A DNA stretch of 64,000 nt. Origin: Furcasterigmium furcatum. Its lineage: Eukaryota > Ascomycota > Sordariomycetes > Glomerellales > Plectosphaerellaceae. Made by a program: the position numbers and the translations under genes. The stretch lies in assembly GCA_001599815.1 (NCBI GenBank), contig BCIA01000002.1, positions 1 to 64,000 on the forward strand. Direction: 5' to 3'. A model generated the notes under the pieces. The model did no database searches. It saw only the letters and a program-made list of their open reading frames with translations, and was not told the DNA's origin. Of the stretch, positions 41,259 through 53,067 are shown one piece after another. Numbering within the stretch: the first letter of the stretch is position 1; each line of letters starts with the position of its first letter.

Positions 41259-41612
41259 ATGGGAATCGGTAGGCCGGGAGGCGGACTGAACGATGTTGCG
41301 GCCAAAATCCGCAAAGCTGGCGGAACTTGCAGCGTCCCGAGACAGAAGTGTGTCGTTGCCGGATGCTACCAGAACGCCGAGGCTGCGATCTGCAACACAA
41401 ACACCGACACCATCACGCCCTCATGCAACATGATCGCCGACATGATCCGCGACATCGTCCTGAGGTGCCTTCATGTCGACTGCCCGCCCTTCTCGGCTCC
41501 GGGAAAGCCTCTCGTCTGCGACCGTTATATCATCGGTCATTCATGGTCCCTCGGACGTACTTGGAGGGTTAGGGCCGGTCACTGCCCTGGTCCGAAGAGC
41601 TGGGATCACTAG
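41259..41612 (+). CDS. partial small cysteine-rich secreted protein
   Basis: The open frame of 117 aa contains GGTCSVPRQKCVVAGCYQNA, EAAICNTNTD and SCNMIADMIRDIVLRC. This six-cysteine pattern matches the C-terminal half of a family of small secreted fungal proteins in which C-x4-C-x4-C, I-C-N-(D/N/T) and a final helix with Cys recur. The frame continues past the usual end for about 47 unrelated residues, and no signal peptide is present at its start, so a 5' exon is missing or lost. It may be a fragment. Function unknown; such proteins are often listed as effector candidates. Confidence 0.42.
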   Translation: MGIGRPGGGLNDVAAKIRKAGGTCSVPRQKCVVAGCYQNAEAAICNTNTDTITPSCNMIADMIRDIVLRCLHVDCPPFSAPGKPLVCDRYIIGHSWSLGRTWRVRAGHCPGPKSWDH

Positions 41613-41726
41613 TGAGGATCTCGCATAGCCGAAGCCTTGGGTGACACAGCTTTTGGCCAGGACTGGGGTCAATGGAATGAAAGTTTTTCCATGCTAGAGA
41701 CTACCCAATTATCAACTATCTAGTTA

Positions 41727-42662
41727 CTAGACAGCAGCAAGCTGCATCACAAACTCAGCTGCGGCGGATGCTTCGGAGCCGTAGGTCAGGTGTGCGATGT
41801 TGATGAATCCACCTTGACAAACGCTGTCTTCTGGGAGGCAGATAACCATCGTCTTGCCCCCGCCACCAGTGATAGGAGTCTGATTTCGTGGGTCCCCAAA
41901 AGTGACGACCGAGTTGATCCTTGCCATAGTTTCCGCCGGCAGCGAGTCAGCAGTGCTGCGGAGAACGAGTGCGCCCTGGGAGTAGCCAGACATGACAATC
42001 TTGGTGTCAGGACAGCTGGTGATGGCCTGATTAATGAAAAACGTCCTGGGTATCTCAGTCAGCCACCCAGCGACCCTTTCCGAATGCAGAAATATTAATG
42101 CTTACATGCTCGGCACACCTTGAGTGCCGTTCAGGTTGAACCCGGCAAATGATGCTGGATACTCAACCCCCTGCAAGGCGAGGGACCTGCCACCAAGCTG
42201 CGCAGACAGAGCATCGAAGAATGGCGGCCCAGTCACGAGTCCAACATTGCCTGGCTCTGTCGTACCCCGGGCGAATATGACAGTGATATCAGAGCACGGT
42301 GCGTTCTGCGCCATATCGTCCTGTGATGTGGAGATGCCAGCTGCTCTGGCCAAGCCCTGTTGTAGAGGGGTCAAAAGCTTCGCTGTTGCATCGAGCGCCC
42401 TTTCGCCCGCAGGCAGGCTGCTGAACATTCTCAGCAGCTGGTTCAGAGGTCCCCTAGGGAATCTAGCCAAAGGGCCCGGGATGTCCTGGCGGGGGTCCAA
42501 GACAGGGACGTCAGTAAGCGCCGTTTCTTGATCGGTAACGCCCTGGATATTGGCAATGGAGGGGAAGCCATGAACAGAGACAGTGACGTGGAGGAGAAGA
42601 GTTAAGGCCACAAATGACATGTGGCGAAGACCAAATCTCCCCTTGTGAAGTGTAAGCAACAT
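41727..42662 (-). CDS. cutinase-family secreted esterase
   Basis: Two exons (42662-42106 and 42045-41727) with a 60-nt intron join in frame to 291 aa; an acceptor at 42046 restores MTFFINQAITSC. The signal peptide is VALTLLLHVTVSVHG, after either the ATG at 42662 or one at 42620. A propeptide-like stretch of about 100 residues follows. The alpha/beta hydrolase core has SDITVIFARGTTEPG (oxyanion strand), the nucleophile elbow GYSQG with Ser near 208, and the acid/His block EDSVCQGG...IAHLTYG. These are the cutinase signatures, with paired cysteines. It should hydrolyse plant cutin or similar polyesters outside the cell. The N-terminal extension makes it longer than the usual 200-230 aa. No lesion is seen. 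Confidence 0.9.
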
Positions 42663-43628
42663 GATTTTGTCAAGGGAAAAGTTAAAGGGCTGATATGAGA
42701 ATGAATGTTGTTTGGTGATCTGGGTATGCACATGTCAATACTCTGAAGTGAGGGCCTTCCTATTTATGTTTTTTAAATGCAAGGCAGGGCGACGGAAGAC
42801 CTAGTTATCCATCCTAAAACACGCTTGCTGGTGCAACTCCCGGCACGAGTTATCATATCATCGCATCGCATCGCCTTCCGCATTCATCAATGCGGGGTAT
42901 ACGTAAAACATTCTATAGCTCTTCGGCGTCACTTCATAGAACACTCACTGCTTGGCAGTACGACTACACGATACTACTCCCCAAGCCACAGCCCCAAAAG
43001 CCCACGTTTCACCATGGAAGCTAAGTGCATAAAGCTACGGCATGGAATGATCAAAGGGGCTCATTTAAGCTCTCCCACTGCGTCCCATTCCGACGTCATC
43101 CCTCCCTCCTTTCACATGCCGGTGGCTCTAGGAGTCTGTTGTTGGGTAAGGAGTTCTATTGAGCAGCAGTTCTGAGACGCTTGGTCCCCGAAAATGCTAC
43201 TTTATCCTTGCTAGGCTGCCGATCCGGCATCTCATTGCGCCGGGCTCCTCAGGGAATATTCCGAGCACGGACGCAGGGGGCACGGAGCGTCAGGTGTTCG
43301 CTTGAGTTCGCCCCAGGGCCATAGGTCGATGGAGGTAGGATGATTTTATACCTCGGAGGAGCTATCTTGTATGGCCTTACTCGCTTTCCGTCGTTGTCAC
43401 GTTGGCCCCAGCAAGATCAATTTGAGTAATGTGGCCAAGTCAATAAAAGACCTTGTCATGACGCAAGAGTTGTGCACTCTAGTTTTTGGATCTTCCAACA
43501 CAAAAATACCTATTAGTCATGTCTCTTCCTTGAAACTGGAATTATAGCAACTAGGGTCGCCTTCCCTCCCCTCTCCGGCGTTCCAACATCACCAAAAGCT
43601 CGCACATCCAATATCTGAAAGCCTCCGG
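42663..43628. other. cutinase promoter and spacer
   Basis: A TATA-like CATAAATAG (minus strand, near 42765) lies about 100 bases upstream of the cutinase start. No other feature is seen in about 950 bases. Confidence 0.4.
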
Positions 43629-45092
43629 CTAAGGGCAACGGCCGGCAACAACGACAGCACTAGAATCAAGTCAATATACGAGGTCTACTTCAACAGTGCT
43701 TCTCGCGCTCAGTACTCACCTGATCGACCATCCTTCCTGGGTCAGGGCCCCGCCATACTCGCAGTTGTTGACAAGCGCTCCGACGAGCTCGTTGCACTTG
43801 GCGACGCTCAAGTTAGCAGCCGCCCCGAAGCCGTTGCGCGCCGTGAAGTTGATCCTATTAGCGCCATACTGCGCATTGTAGCACCCAGTCTTGGTCTGGG
43901 CCATGACGAAGGGCCCGCTGCCATCGGTGGTCGAGTCGCCGTTGCACCAGTAGGTGACCGAGTTGAGGGCGGCCTGCTTGTTGTCGCCCCAGCGCAGGCC
44001 GCCGCCGGCGCCGCAGCTCGTCTGCGTCGACGACTGGTAGCCGATTGTGCGCACGCAGATGTGGGTGTCGAACCAGAGGCCGCCGCAGGTTGGGCCGACG
44101 CCGGGCTGCCACTGGATGATGCGTTCGGCGAGGACGTTGTGGGCGCCGCCGATGGTGGCGCACGTGTCGCCTTCTTTGACCTTGTAGAACCTGTCGCAGT
44201 TGCTGACCATACCGGGGAAGTAGGGCGTGGGCGTAGAAATTCCGTTTCCCGGTGTGGTGGTGGTGGTGGTAGTCGGCGTCGTAGTAGTTGTAGGGGGGTT
44301 CGAACCGCCGATAACACCAATACAGACGTAAACCTTAGCCCAGAGATCGGCACACGTAGCCCCTACGGACGGGTTCATTGCGTAGAGTTGAGCCAGGGTG
44401 AGACCAGTGTCGGCCAGCACGTTTGCACAAGACTTGCCCTCAGCGACAAAGTGGAACTTGTTACAGTTGGTCACCATGTTCGGCTGCGTGGGTGTGGGCG
44501 TCGAGATGCCATTCCCAGTCGTGGTGGTGGGAGGCGGCGTCGTGGTCTTGGTAGTTGAGGAACCGCCAATAACACCAGTACAAACGTAAACCTTGGCCCA
44601 GAGATCGGCACATGTAGCTCCTACGGACGGGTTCATTGCGAAGAGCTGAGCGATGGTGAGACCAGTGTCGGCCAGCACGTCCGCACAAGACTTGCCCTCA
44701 GCGACGAAGTGGAACTTGTTACAGTTGGGCACCATGTTTGGCTGCGTGGGTGTAGGTGTCGAGATGCCGTTGCCGGTGGATGTTGTCGCCGTCGTTGTAG
44801 TTGGTGTCGTGCTTGTTGAAGTGGTGGTCGTTGTAATAGGAAGTGGCGGCGGCTCGCCAGTCCAGTCGACGCAGTACCAACGGTCAGCAACGAGCGCGTC
44901 GCAGTTGACTCCGGGGTTGTAGCTGATGAACTGGGCCACGGTGAGTTCCCACGCATCAGCCATGGTCTGGCACGTGTCACCCGCGGTGGCGGGCCAGGTG
45001 AAGAGGCAATCACGCTGGCGAAGGACGGCAGCGTGGGCCGCTGGCCCTGCCAGGAGGGCGGCAGCGATGTGCTTCAGAGCGAACCGAGCCAT
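43629..45092 (-). CDS. secreted protein with four LysM modules
   Basis: A large exon (45092-43720) and a short last exon (43659-43629, after a 60-nt intron) give 467 aa. A signal peptide covers residues 1-22 (HIAAALLAGPAAHAA). LysM modules lie at about 29-75, 124-171, 210-257 and 299-346, each with the fungal Cys pattern (NCNKFHFVAEGKSC...MNPSVG...YVC). Thr-rich linkers separate them. Modules 2 and 3 with their linkers are 86-residue repeats of almost identical DNA. A C-terminal cysteine-containing domain (350-467; LRWGDNKQAALNSVTYWCNG, NCEYGG) is found in other fungal LysM proteins. It should bind chitin or chito-oligosaccharides. It lies close to a subgroup-C chitinase gene, a pairing known in fungi. 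The last exon is the least certain part. Confidence 0.88.
44311..44826. repeat. 258-bp in-frame duplication inside LysM gene
   Basis: Two adjacent units, about 44311-44568 and 44569-44826, match over nearly all of the LysM module and the start of the linker with few changes. Each equals 86 codons, so frame is kept. Confidence 0.8.
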
Positions 45093-45179
45093 GAGTGCGA
45101 TTAACAAGAAAAGGGGTCAGCTAGATGTGTGGGCAACACTGGGACGAACAATGTAGATCATGGCGGGCGAGAATTAGTC

Positions 45180-45188
45180 TATTTTATA
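45180..45188 (-). promoter_or_regulatory. TATA box of LysM gene
   Basis: CTATAAAAT on the minus strand lies about 90 bases before the start codon at 45092. Confidence 0.6.
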
Positions 45189-45791
45189 GTCCATGCGTGG
45201 CAGGGGGCCTAATCTTTCTTACTCGTACTTTCTCGCTGCTCAAATTGCATTGCCTCACTGGAGCAGGTGGGCATGATATTGGGTACTGGGGTCCCGGACC
45301 GAGCTGCCCATCTACATGTGTCCCACGCCCGCGAAAAGCAGGGGCCAGGGTCAGGTGCACGCTCTGGCTCCCGTAAGCGCTACGTAGGATTTGGCTGCAG
45401 CATAGAACGGACCCGATTACATCGCTTAGGCTAGACTTTGTCTTGACGACCGGAAGGAGATGGCATGTTCACCGGATCATGGGAGTGGCGACGTTGAATG
45501 GGTGTATGGGTCCATGATATGTGGCCATGAGCTGAACATGACAGACCAGGGACCTGGGATTTCTTTTGTCTTTTCCTGTTCAGTGGCCCTGGCACAAGTG
45601 TCATTTTACTTGTAGATTCCTGAGACACATCTAGCAATGCTATGGGGCTCTGCCAAATTGGCTCAATTCTCGCATTATCAAAATACCTCTTTTGGTGGGC
45701 AGCACTCGTGAACTATCAGATATATTCGACATGTTCTACTTCTTGAAAGCCGTACATTCCTGCGTACATCTAAATGGAAAACGACGCATCG
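45189..45791. other. spacer between LysM gene and secreted-protein gene
   Basis: LysM promoter region and 3' flank of the next gene; no gene recognised. Confidence 0.4.
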
Positions 45792-46439
45792 TTAGGAGCT
45801 GGGCGTAGGTGTCGCAGCAGCCCCTTCCAATCTCGGCTCAGATTCAGCAGCAAGTGCCGTCGGCGTCGCAGTAGTCTTGGATCCCTCTGAGGGCTCCACC
45901 GTTCCGTACACTTCATCGTGACACGCCGCGTACATGACGGTGACGTTGAGCCAGTAGAATCCGGCGCCCGAGCCATACATGGAGTTGTACCAACCGCGAG
46001 GGCACTCCTCGGCCGTGGAGATGGCGTCTTCCCGGTGGACGCTCCACCAGGAGGATGCCGAGCTGCCCCAGGAGGAGAGGGCGGCGGTGAGGGGCCCTCC
46101 GGCGACGGCGGAGGTGACGCCGCACCACTCGTCCTTGGAGGGCCGGCAGATGTGGAGGCCGGCTTCGTCTGTGAGAGGGCAGGAGCTGCGCATATCGTCG
46201 GCGTAGTCGACCATGGCTGTGTAGAGGGCGCCTGTGGGCATGGGGGGGTCGAAGTATTGAGTGAGGTTGGCGAGGACGCAGCGCCAGTGGTCGGCGGTGC
46301 TGTTGACGGGGAAGTCGAAGGGGAGGATTGTCTCGTAGATGCCCTCGTCGGACCACGACGACTGAGCGCTGGCGCCATGCACGGCTCCGAGGCCCAGGGT
46401 GACGAGGAGGATATTCGCAATGTAGCTGGTGGCAACCAT
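45792..46439 (-). CDS. uncharacterised secreted protein
   Basis: A single exon of 215 aa from the ATG at 46439 (MVATSYIANILLVTLGLGAV then HGASAQ: signal peptide cut near residue 23); an ATG eight codons upstream is possible. The mature part has six or more cysteines in a pattern (HWRCVLANLTQYFDPPMPTG, SCPLTDEAG, WYNSMYGSGAGF, YAACHDEVYG) that I associate with an unnamed family of secreted fungal proteins of 200-250 aa. The tail is Thr/Ala/Pro-rich and could be O-glycosylated. No hydrophobic GPI tail follows. Its place between the LysM gene and the killer-toxin-like chitinase, and its direction shared with the former, suggest membership of the same module. Confidence 0.7.
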   Translation of the reverse strand: MVATSYIANILLVTLGLGAVHGASAQSSWSDEGIYETILPFDFPVNSTADHWRCVLANLTQYFDPPMPTGALYTAMVDYADDMRSSCPLTDEAGLHICRPSKDEWCGVTSAVAGGPLTAALSSWGSSASSWWSVHREDAISTAEECPRGWYNSMYGSGAGFYWLNVTVMYAACHDEVYGTVEPSEGSKTTATPTALAAESEPRLEGAAATPTPSS

Positions 46440-47413
46440 GGTGAAGAGAGCGAAGGGGCACAAGAGAGTTAGTTGGTTGTGTAGTAGGAAGAGGTAGACA
46501 CGGAGAACAGTGAGGGCGGCGATGGAGATGGGGACTAAAACTTCCGAAGTTCTGAGCGGGCTCCCCGAAGGACGTAAGATGAATAGCGCAATGTCTCGTA
46601 TACGATAGTGTCAATCGGCCCGACACTGGCAGGGAAGATCAATATCATGGTACGGATGGGAGGTCATCCGGGCAAGTGGAGAGTGAGGTGAGAATGTTGC
46701 CCTTAGGGAGGCCTCGATCGCCCGTGTCCGTGAAGTAAGACATACGAGATAGCATCTGATGATCATTGAAATGGAAGGCGAAGAAGCGAGCGGACCAGCC
46801 ACGATGCGAGGAAAGCTTGACGTGAGTAGGCTACCGTTGTGATAGTGTGCATTAGAGGATCGGAGCGGGCCGGGGCTCAGGGGCTTCGGGGCCGGAGAAC
46901 CGAACCGGGGTCAACTGCCGAAAGCGGCAAAGGTGCATTACATGCATCCGAGCCCGCGAATTGTGGACGCCTGCTGAAGAACTGGGGATCATGCAGGGGC
47001 GCAGGATCATTCAGCCCTGCTTAGGCTTGGAGACTAATGCCCAGCACGCTAACATGCCCGGCTCTTGAGTGGTCAGGTCGCTTTAAATCCCGTTCTAGAC
47101 TCTGACAATCATAAGCTCAAGTGTACATGGTAAATGGAGCAACGGTACAGAGAAAGCAGAGACCAAGTGCGTGGGCTGACGGACGCTTTAACTTAGAACA
47201 CAGCCGGCTAGCCGACCGGGGTTGGCATCAACTACTACTGCTGCGTAGAAATTGAGCATCTCTTCGCAGGGCGGAACTCGGATAATCACTCAGGGGAATG
47301 AAGCTTATATGAAATAGAAGGGGCGCTCTGAGCCTCTGGGTTGACTACGTCCTGGCAGCATTCTGGTGCATCATCGTTTTTCTCTCGTTTCGTGCCCCTA
47401 TCCCGCCTCTACC
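46440..47413. other. divergent promoter region of secreted protein and chitinase
   Basis: The 974 bases between two divergent genes contain no open frame of note. It probably carries promoters for both. Confidence 0.45.
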
Positions 47414-50400
47414 ATGTGGCTGGGTACGACCAATACGCCCTCAGGGGCTGTAAAACCTCCCATTCTGCTTCTTTTCCTCTTGCTCGGCGTCGTTCGTGCC
47501 GCTCTCAATCTCGACGGATCCCATGCTATCAAGCCCGCCACCAGGCCACAGGATCCCTCTCCCATCGACGACATTGACGCCTACTACCCAGACCAGCATA
47601 ACTGCCCCCTGCCCTGCGCCGACGTTGCCAACGTGCACAGCTGGATCACCTACTTCTCCACAGACCGTCTGCGCCGCTGCAGCGAGCCAATGCTCTTGCA
47701 GTTCTCCCTCTCACATCCCTTGGCCAAGTCCGCGAACGAGACGACGACCAACGTCATCCGTGCGTGCACCCTGGCATCGCTGAGCACCTCCGCAGCAGGC
47801 GCAGTCGAGTCTGAGTCTCCCGCCGGGGAGCCATACGCGCACAAGATGAAGAATCCCAAGCTGTCAGAAACCCTCGTTGATGTTGGCGTCGATACGGCTG
47901 CGGCCTGCGCGGCCAAAGGCATCCGCGTCTCTGATGAGAACCCGAAACTGGCCAAAACAGGCGGCAATGCCCCTGATGCCCATAGCCGCCAGCTTGCTGG
48001 CCTCGTCGAGGGCATGGGGCTCTACTTCGCAGACGAGGACAACTGCGACGAGAGCGCCGTATTTGCATACCACGACGGCGTTGTCTCGGGTGCTTACATC
48101 GGCGCCGGCCTCGGCAAGCCCACCATCGCCTCTGCTCTCGAGGCCCTGATAGACGATATGGCATCTGAAGCCGACGGCAGCAGGGTTGCCACGCGCACGG
48201 TCGTCGAGGTCTGCGGCAAGCAGCGGCAGTCGCCAGCACGCATCCTCGGCATCGTCCTCGACACAAAGGGAGATCTCAACGGCATTCGAAAGATGGCCCT
48301 CGGTTGGAGGCAGGGCAAGTGTTCCGTCGACTCGGCGACTGGCCAGCTTGCTGGCGCCGACATCTTCAATATCGCCGGCGCCCCCCTCGATGTCAATGGC
48401 ACCAAGATTGCCTCTGCATCGTCGGAAGACACCGCTTTCCACTCGAGGTTCCGCGACGACAGGAAGAGATTTCGGAACCGCGGCCTCAAGGGCCGAGCGA
48501 GTACTTGCGATTATCAACAGATCCAGGTCGGCGATGGGTGCCCTTCGCTAGTCGTCAAATGCGGCATCACAGCACAGGAGTTCGTGCGCTTCAACCCCCA
48601 GCCGGGCCTGTGCGGAAGTCTAAAGGAGAACGACTACGTGTGTTGCTCGGCGGGCGAGCCGTACGCGTCGGTCAAGGCGGCGGATGATGTTAACCCTCCT
48701 CCTCCCCAGGCGGACGGCACCTGTCAGACACACATCATCAAGGACGGTGACACGTGCGATTCCCTGGCCCGGCAGCACGGCATTACCGTCGAGGACATCG
48801 AGAAGTGGAATCAGGGAAAGACTTGGGGCTGGGACAAGTGCGGGAACATGCTCAGGGAGTACAATATGTGCCTGTCCCCCGGCACGCCGCCGCTGCCGCC
48901 TCCTCAGGAGGGCACGGCATGCGGACCGATGGTCCCGGGAACCAGCCCACCAACGGATGGCACGCCTCTCGCCGACCTCAACCCGTGCCCTCTCAAGGCG
49001 TGCTGCAGTAACTGGGGCTTCTGTGGCGTCTTTCCCGCGCACTGCGACATCAGGGCTCCCGAGGGCGCCGGGCCGGGCGTCAAGAACCCTGACGCCAGCT
49101 CGTCCTGCGTGTCGAACTGCGGCGTGAAGATCAAGCAGAACTCGGGCCCTCCCGCTTCCTTTGGGCGTATTGGCTATTATGAGTCCTGGAGCATGGGCCG
49201 AGACTGCCTCAAGATGAGGGCCGAGAGCGCCGATGTCGACGGCAGCTACACGCACATGCACTGGGGCTTCATCGTCATCGACCCGCAGACGTGGAAGCCC
49301 GTAATCAAGGACCCCCATGGCCAGTGGAAGGGCTTCAAGGCCCTACCCCAGATGAAGAGAGTCATCTCGATCGGCGGCTGGGCGGACTCGACCGAGCAGC
49401 CCATGGCTGGCATCCTGCGGCGGGCCATCATCGACAACCGCGACCTCTTTGCGACCAACCTGGCCCAGTTCGCCAAGGACGAGGGCCTCGACGGCATCGA
49501 CATTGACTGGGAGTATCCTGGGGCGCCGGATATCTACGACAGTGACGGCAAATTGCTTGGCGAGAAATCCGACGGCCTCAACTATCTCAAGTTCCTGATA
49601 ACGCTAAAGCAAAAGGTTGCCGCGGGTGTCTCGGTGTCCATCGCGGCCCCGGCGTCGTTCTGGTATCTCAAGGCGTTCCCCATCGACCGCATCGCCGCAG
49701 TGATCGACTACATCGTGTACATGACCTACGACCTCCACGGCCAGTGGGACTACGGCAACCCGAACGCCTTTGACGAGTGCGATTCAGGGAAGTGCATCCG
49801 TAGCCACGTGAACATCACCGAGACGCGCAACGCCCTAGGCATGATCACAAAGGCGGGCGTGCCGAACAACAAGATCTTCGTCGGCGAGTCCAGCTACGGC
49901 CGGTCATTCCACATGGCACAGAACGGGTGCTGGGGGCCTCTCTGCGAATTCACCGGCTCGCGACTCGACTCTGACGCCAAGCCGGGGAGGTGTACGGGCC
50001 AGGGAGGCTACCTGGCCAACGCCGAGATCAACGAGATCATCAAGCGCGGCCAGGCCACGCGGGTGTTCCGGGACGAGACGTCCGACTCGGATATCATACT
50101 CTACGAAGGCGACTACGTGAGCTACATGACGGCCACAACCAAGGAAAAGCGCCGCGGGGAGTGGCAAGGGCTCAACTTTGCCGGCAGCATCGACTGGGCC
50201 GTGGACCTGCAGTTCTTCGGCGAGGCCGACGTCTCCGACAGCATCAACCCGCCCGTCGACGAGAACGGTAACTCGTGCGTGTCCGGCGAAGACAACACCA
50301 TCAACACGGGCGACCTGTGCGAGTTCACCTGCAGCCTCGGCTTCTGCCCCGAGCCCCTGTGCTCCTGCGAGTCGTACGGCGACCTGGTCGTGCCCCCCGT

Positions 50401-52237
50401 CGACACGGACGGCTCGGACTACATCGGCTACGACGAGCACGACGTCGAGCTCAACCGCCTGTGCGCGTTCGGGTGCATGCACGGCTACTGCCCCGAGAAG
50501 CAGTGCTACAAGATTCCCCCGCCTCCCGACGACGGCAACGTCATGCTCAACAGGAACAACTCGAGCAAGCGCGACCCCAACAAGTTCAACTGTGTGATCT
50601 TCAAGGACAAGAAGAACTCCAAGGGGTGGGAGGACCGGTGCTACACGCCGTGCAGGTCCATCGTTAAGGAAGCCCAGGAGGAGGGCCGCATCACCAACTA
50701 CGGGTGCGGAGGGTTCTGGCCCGGGGCGAAAGAGGTCCCGTGGGAGTATATCCCGGGGCTTGGGGAGGTTGCCAAGGGCGAGTGCACGTGCGACAGCTGG
50801 CTCATCAACGAGCTCGCCGAGACCATCATTGAGGCCCTGCCGATCATTGCTCAGGTGTGTTCAGATTCTTCCTCGCAGTGGTGTTTGCTCGCTAACACCC
50901 TGCTCTATCTAGATCGGATGCTTCATCCTCATGTCGGCCTTCAAGCTGGTCCTCGATATCGCCCTCGAGGCCTTTGGCGTGGGACGAATCATCAGCGCAG
51001 GTCTTGGTAAGCACTTGACTCTTGTTTGACCGATATAATGATGACTTGCACTGGAAGAAGAAAGCTGACACGGAAGCCGCCAGACATGGCTGCGACGGCC
51101 GCCCAGATAGTCAACTTCGTCTACAATCCGGACGAGGACCCCTTCGGCGCGTTTGAGTGGTGGCTCTCGCCCTGCGGCGACACGAGCCTCGTCCCCGATG
51201 AGATCCGGCGGGCCTTCGACATCCTCAGCACGGTGTCACCCAGCCGCACGAGCTACAAGCAGCCCAAGAAGGTCGGCAAGGGCACCGGCAAGAAGGGCGA
51301 CCAGGGCAACCCCCAGGACCGCTCCAAGCCCCGCGCCAATAATAATAACGCCAAGCAGACGCCAACGTGCAACATCCCGGCGAGGTTCTCGACAATACGC
51401 GTCGGCGTGGGCGAGAACACCGTCCGCGAGCAGAGCTGTGTCAGCGGCAGCACGCACCGCTCGGAATGGGTCGTGACGACCGTCACGTACGCGAACAACG
51501 CTCCGCCCTTGGCCGTCACCGCGTCCTGCAAGCCGACCATGGGCCAGGCGTGCTACCACTACAGCTCCGCGATCCGCGAGCACCCCCAGTGGGCGACACT
51601 GACTTGCCCGCCAGAAGCGGGCACCACGGGACGCAACAGGGATGAGACGCGCGTCAAAGAATCCTGGACGAACCAGCGCAGTGGTGACGGGTGGCTGGAC
51701 AGAGGCCTCACGAGCGCCTGCGACCGCGACGAGTACCCCCCGGTCTATCTGCTGAACCAGAACGACCCGGCCTACATCAACGCGGGCCTGAACGTCCAAG
51801 GCCAGTCGCTGCGCTTCCTCCCCAACAAAGAGAACAGATCAGGCGGTTCCCTGTGGAAGGGCGCCTGCTTCAGCCCGGTCACCCAGAAAATGACCAACGC
51901 CGAGATCAAGGCGGGCAGGACGCAGCCCGGCAGCAAGCCGTCGGTCGACTACGATCCGGGGAAGGGGAAGAAGAACCAGCACATCATCATCAAGACGACG
52001 AAGACACAAGTCAGCGCTTTCGTCAACGAACGGCCCGAGTTCAGCATTACCGGGTGGTTCCAGTCGCGGAACCCCCTCCCCAACGACGGCCTCGACGCGA
52101 ACACAAAGTGCTGGCCCAGGGCTAGAGCGGCCGCGGACCCGGGGTTCACGCTGCTCACCTTTGACGGGTTCTACAATGGCCAGCCGCCGCCATATGACTA
52201 CTCGGCAGCTTATGTGGCGGGCCAGAACGGGAGCTGA
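47414..52237 (+). CDS. killer-toxin-like chitinase (GH18 subgroup C) with LysM, hevein and nuclease-like C-terminus
   Basis: Three exons (47414-50854, 50913-51006, 51084-52237; introns 58 and 77 nt) join in frame to 1562 aa. The ATG at 47414 gives a signal peptide (ILLLFLLLGVVRA); one 48 bases upstream is possible. In order: an N-terminal zymocin-like domain; two LysM modules (about 363-411 and 436-485); a hevein-type chitin-binding domain (CPLKACCSNWGFCG near 525-540); and a GH18 domain (about 580-935) with intact catalytic DGIDIDWE near 694. Then come a Cys-rich region, a hydrophobic segment (about 1140-1175, FILMSAFKLVLDIALEAFG), and a tail of about 380 residues with CDRDEYPP (near 1390) and RFLPNKENRSGG (near 1421). 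The tail resembles NucA/NucB-type DNases. Known relatives are chitinases resembling the alpha/beta subunit of yeast zymocin. The tail is inferred to be a toxic or effector domain. Confidence 0.9.
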
Positions 52238-52339
52238 GCGCGAAGGCTGCAGGATACAGATGTAGATATATGGACGTCTCATTTGCGCTTTCGTAGTCTC
52301 GAGAACTCTTCCGCGGTGTCAGTTGGGTTTCCTAATAAC

Positions 52340-53067
52340 TCACAGCCCTTTCGCGATGTCCTCCCAGGACTCTTCACCGGGGGACTGAAGCCCAGCTTCC
52401 ACTCTCTGGCGAAAACGTCTTGCCACCCTAAGAGTGGTGAAAAGGTCACCTACCATGCGTCCATTAGAGCCCTCCAAGAAGCAGTTGTAGAAATCTAGGG
52501 TTTTGCTCAGGGTTTGCAGGTACTCCGTGGCTAACCTGAGGTAATGACCATCTCTGAATGCGATGACGACATCCTCGTCGCTGCCTTCAGGAGTTACTCC
52601 CTGACGCATCGTGATGTAGATCTAGAATCAACAAAGACAGCTGCTTAGCAAGTAATTTGGCCCTTTTTAGAGAGAATCAATCTTACCGTGCGCTGAACTG
52701 TTCGCGTTTGGGACCTGTTTGTAGGCGTTGCTGCTCTGATCCGCAGAAATTGGGCAAGGGGAGCATCTAGATCCCTCACGCGCTCCTCAAGGAACCGTAC
52801 CATTGCCTGGTTCCCGTACAGTGTCTCGGTTGCAAGGCTGTCGCTTCTGTGCCATGATTGGAAGTAATACTTGCGAGGCACGGGGCTCCCTCCAACACCA
52901 GTAGGCATTCTTGGTGGACGCTCAAGCAAGTCAGCTGCTGGTACCACCGAGGGCCATCCTGAGGCATTGGGCAGATGGTTTTTCCCTGAAGCTTGAGGCG
53001 TGTGGCAAACTCCAGTGTTGTCGACAATTCCCCGGGAGGGCTATATGGAGTCGTCTCTCGAGGCCAT
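52340..53067 (-). CDS. unknown protein converging on the chitinase, with early in-frame stop
   Basis: Two exons are clear: one ending at 52687 (coding from at least 53040, reading through PAADLLERPPRMPTG and YFQSWHRSDSLATETLYGNQ) and one at 52621-52340 (IYITMRQGVTPEGSDEDVV, then FYNCFLEG). They join across a 65-nt intron in frame. The best ATG, 53067, is followed by a TAG at 53043-53041 in the same frame. So the start lies elsewhere, the gene is broken, or the base is wrong. The protein would be about 210-235 aa, with no signal peptide or known domain. Its stop lies 103 bases from the stop of the killer-toxin-like chitinase, tail to tail. A protective (immunity) role for the toxin-like tail is a guess from position only. 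Confidence 0.5.

Noticed and set aside
49904..50482. Minus-strand open frames opposite the chitinase GH18 region
   Set aside because: Shadows of a well-supported GH18 gene.
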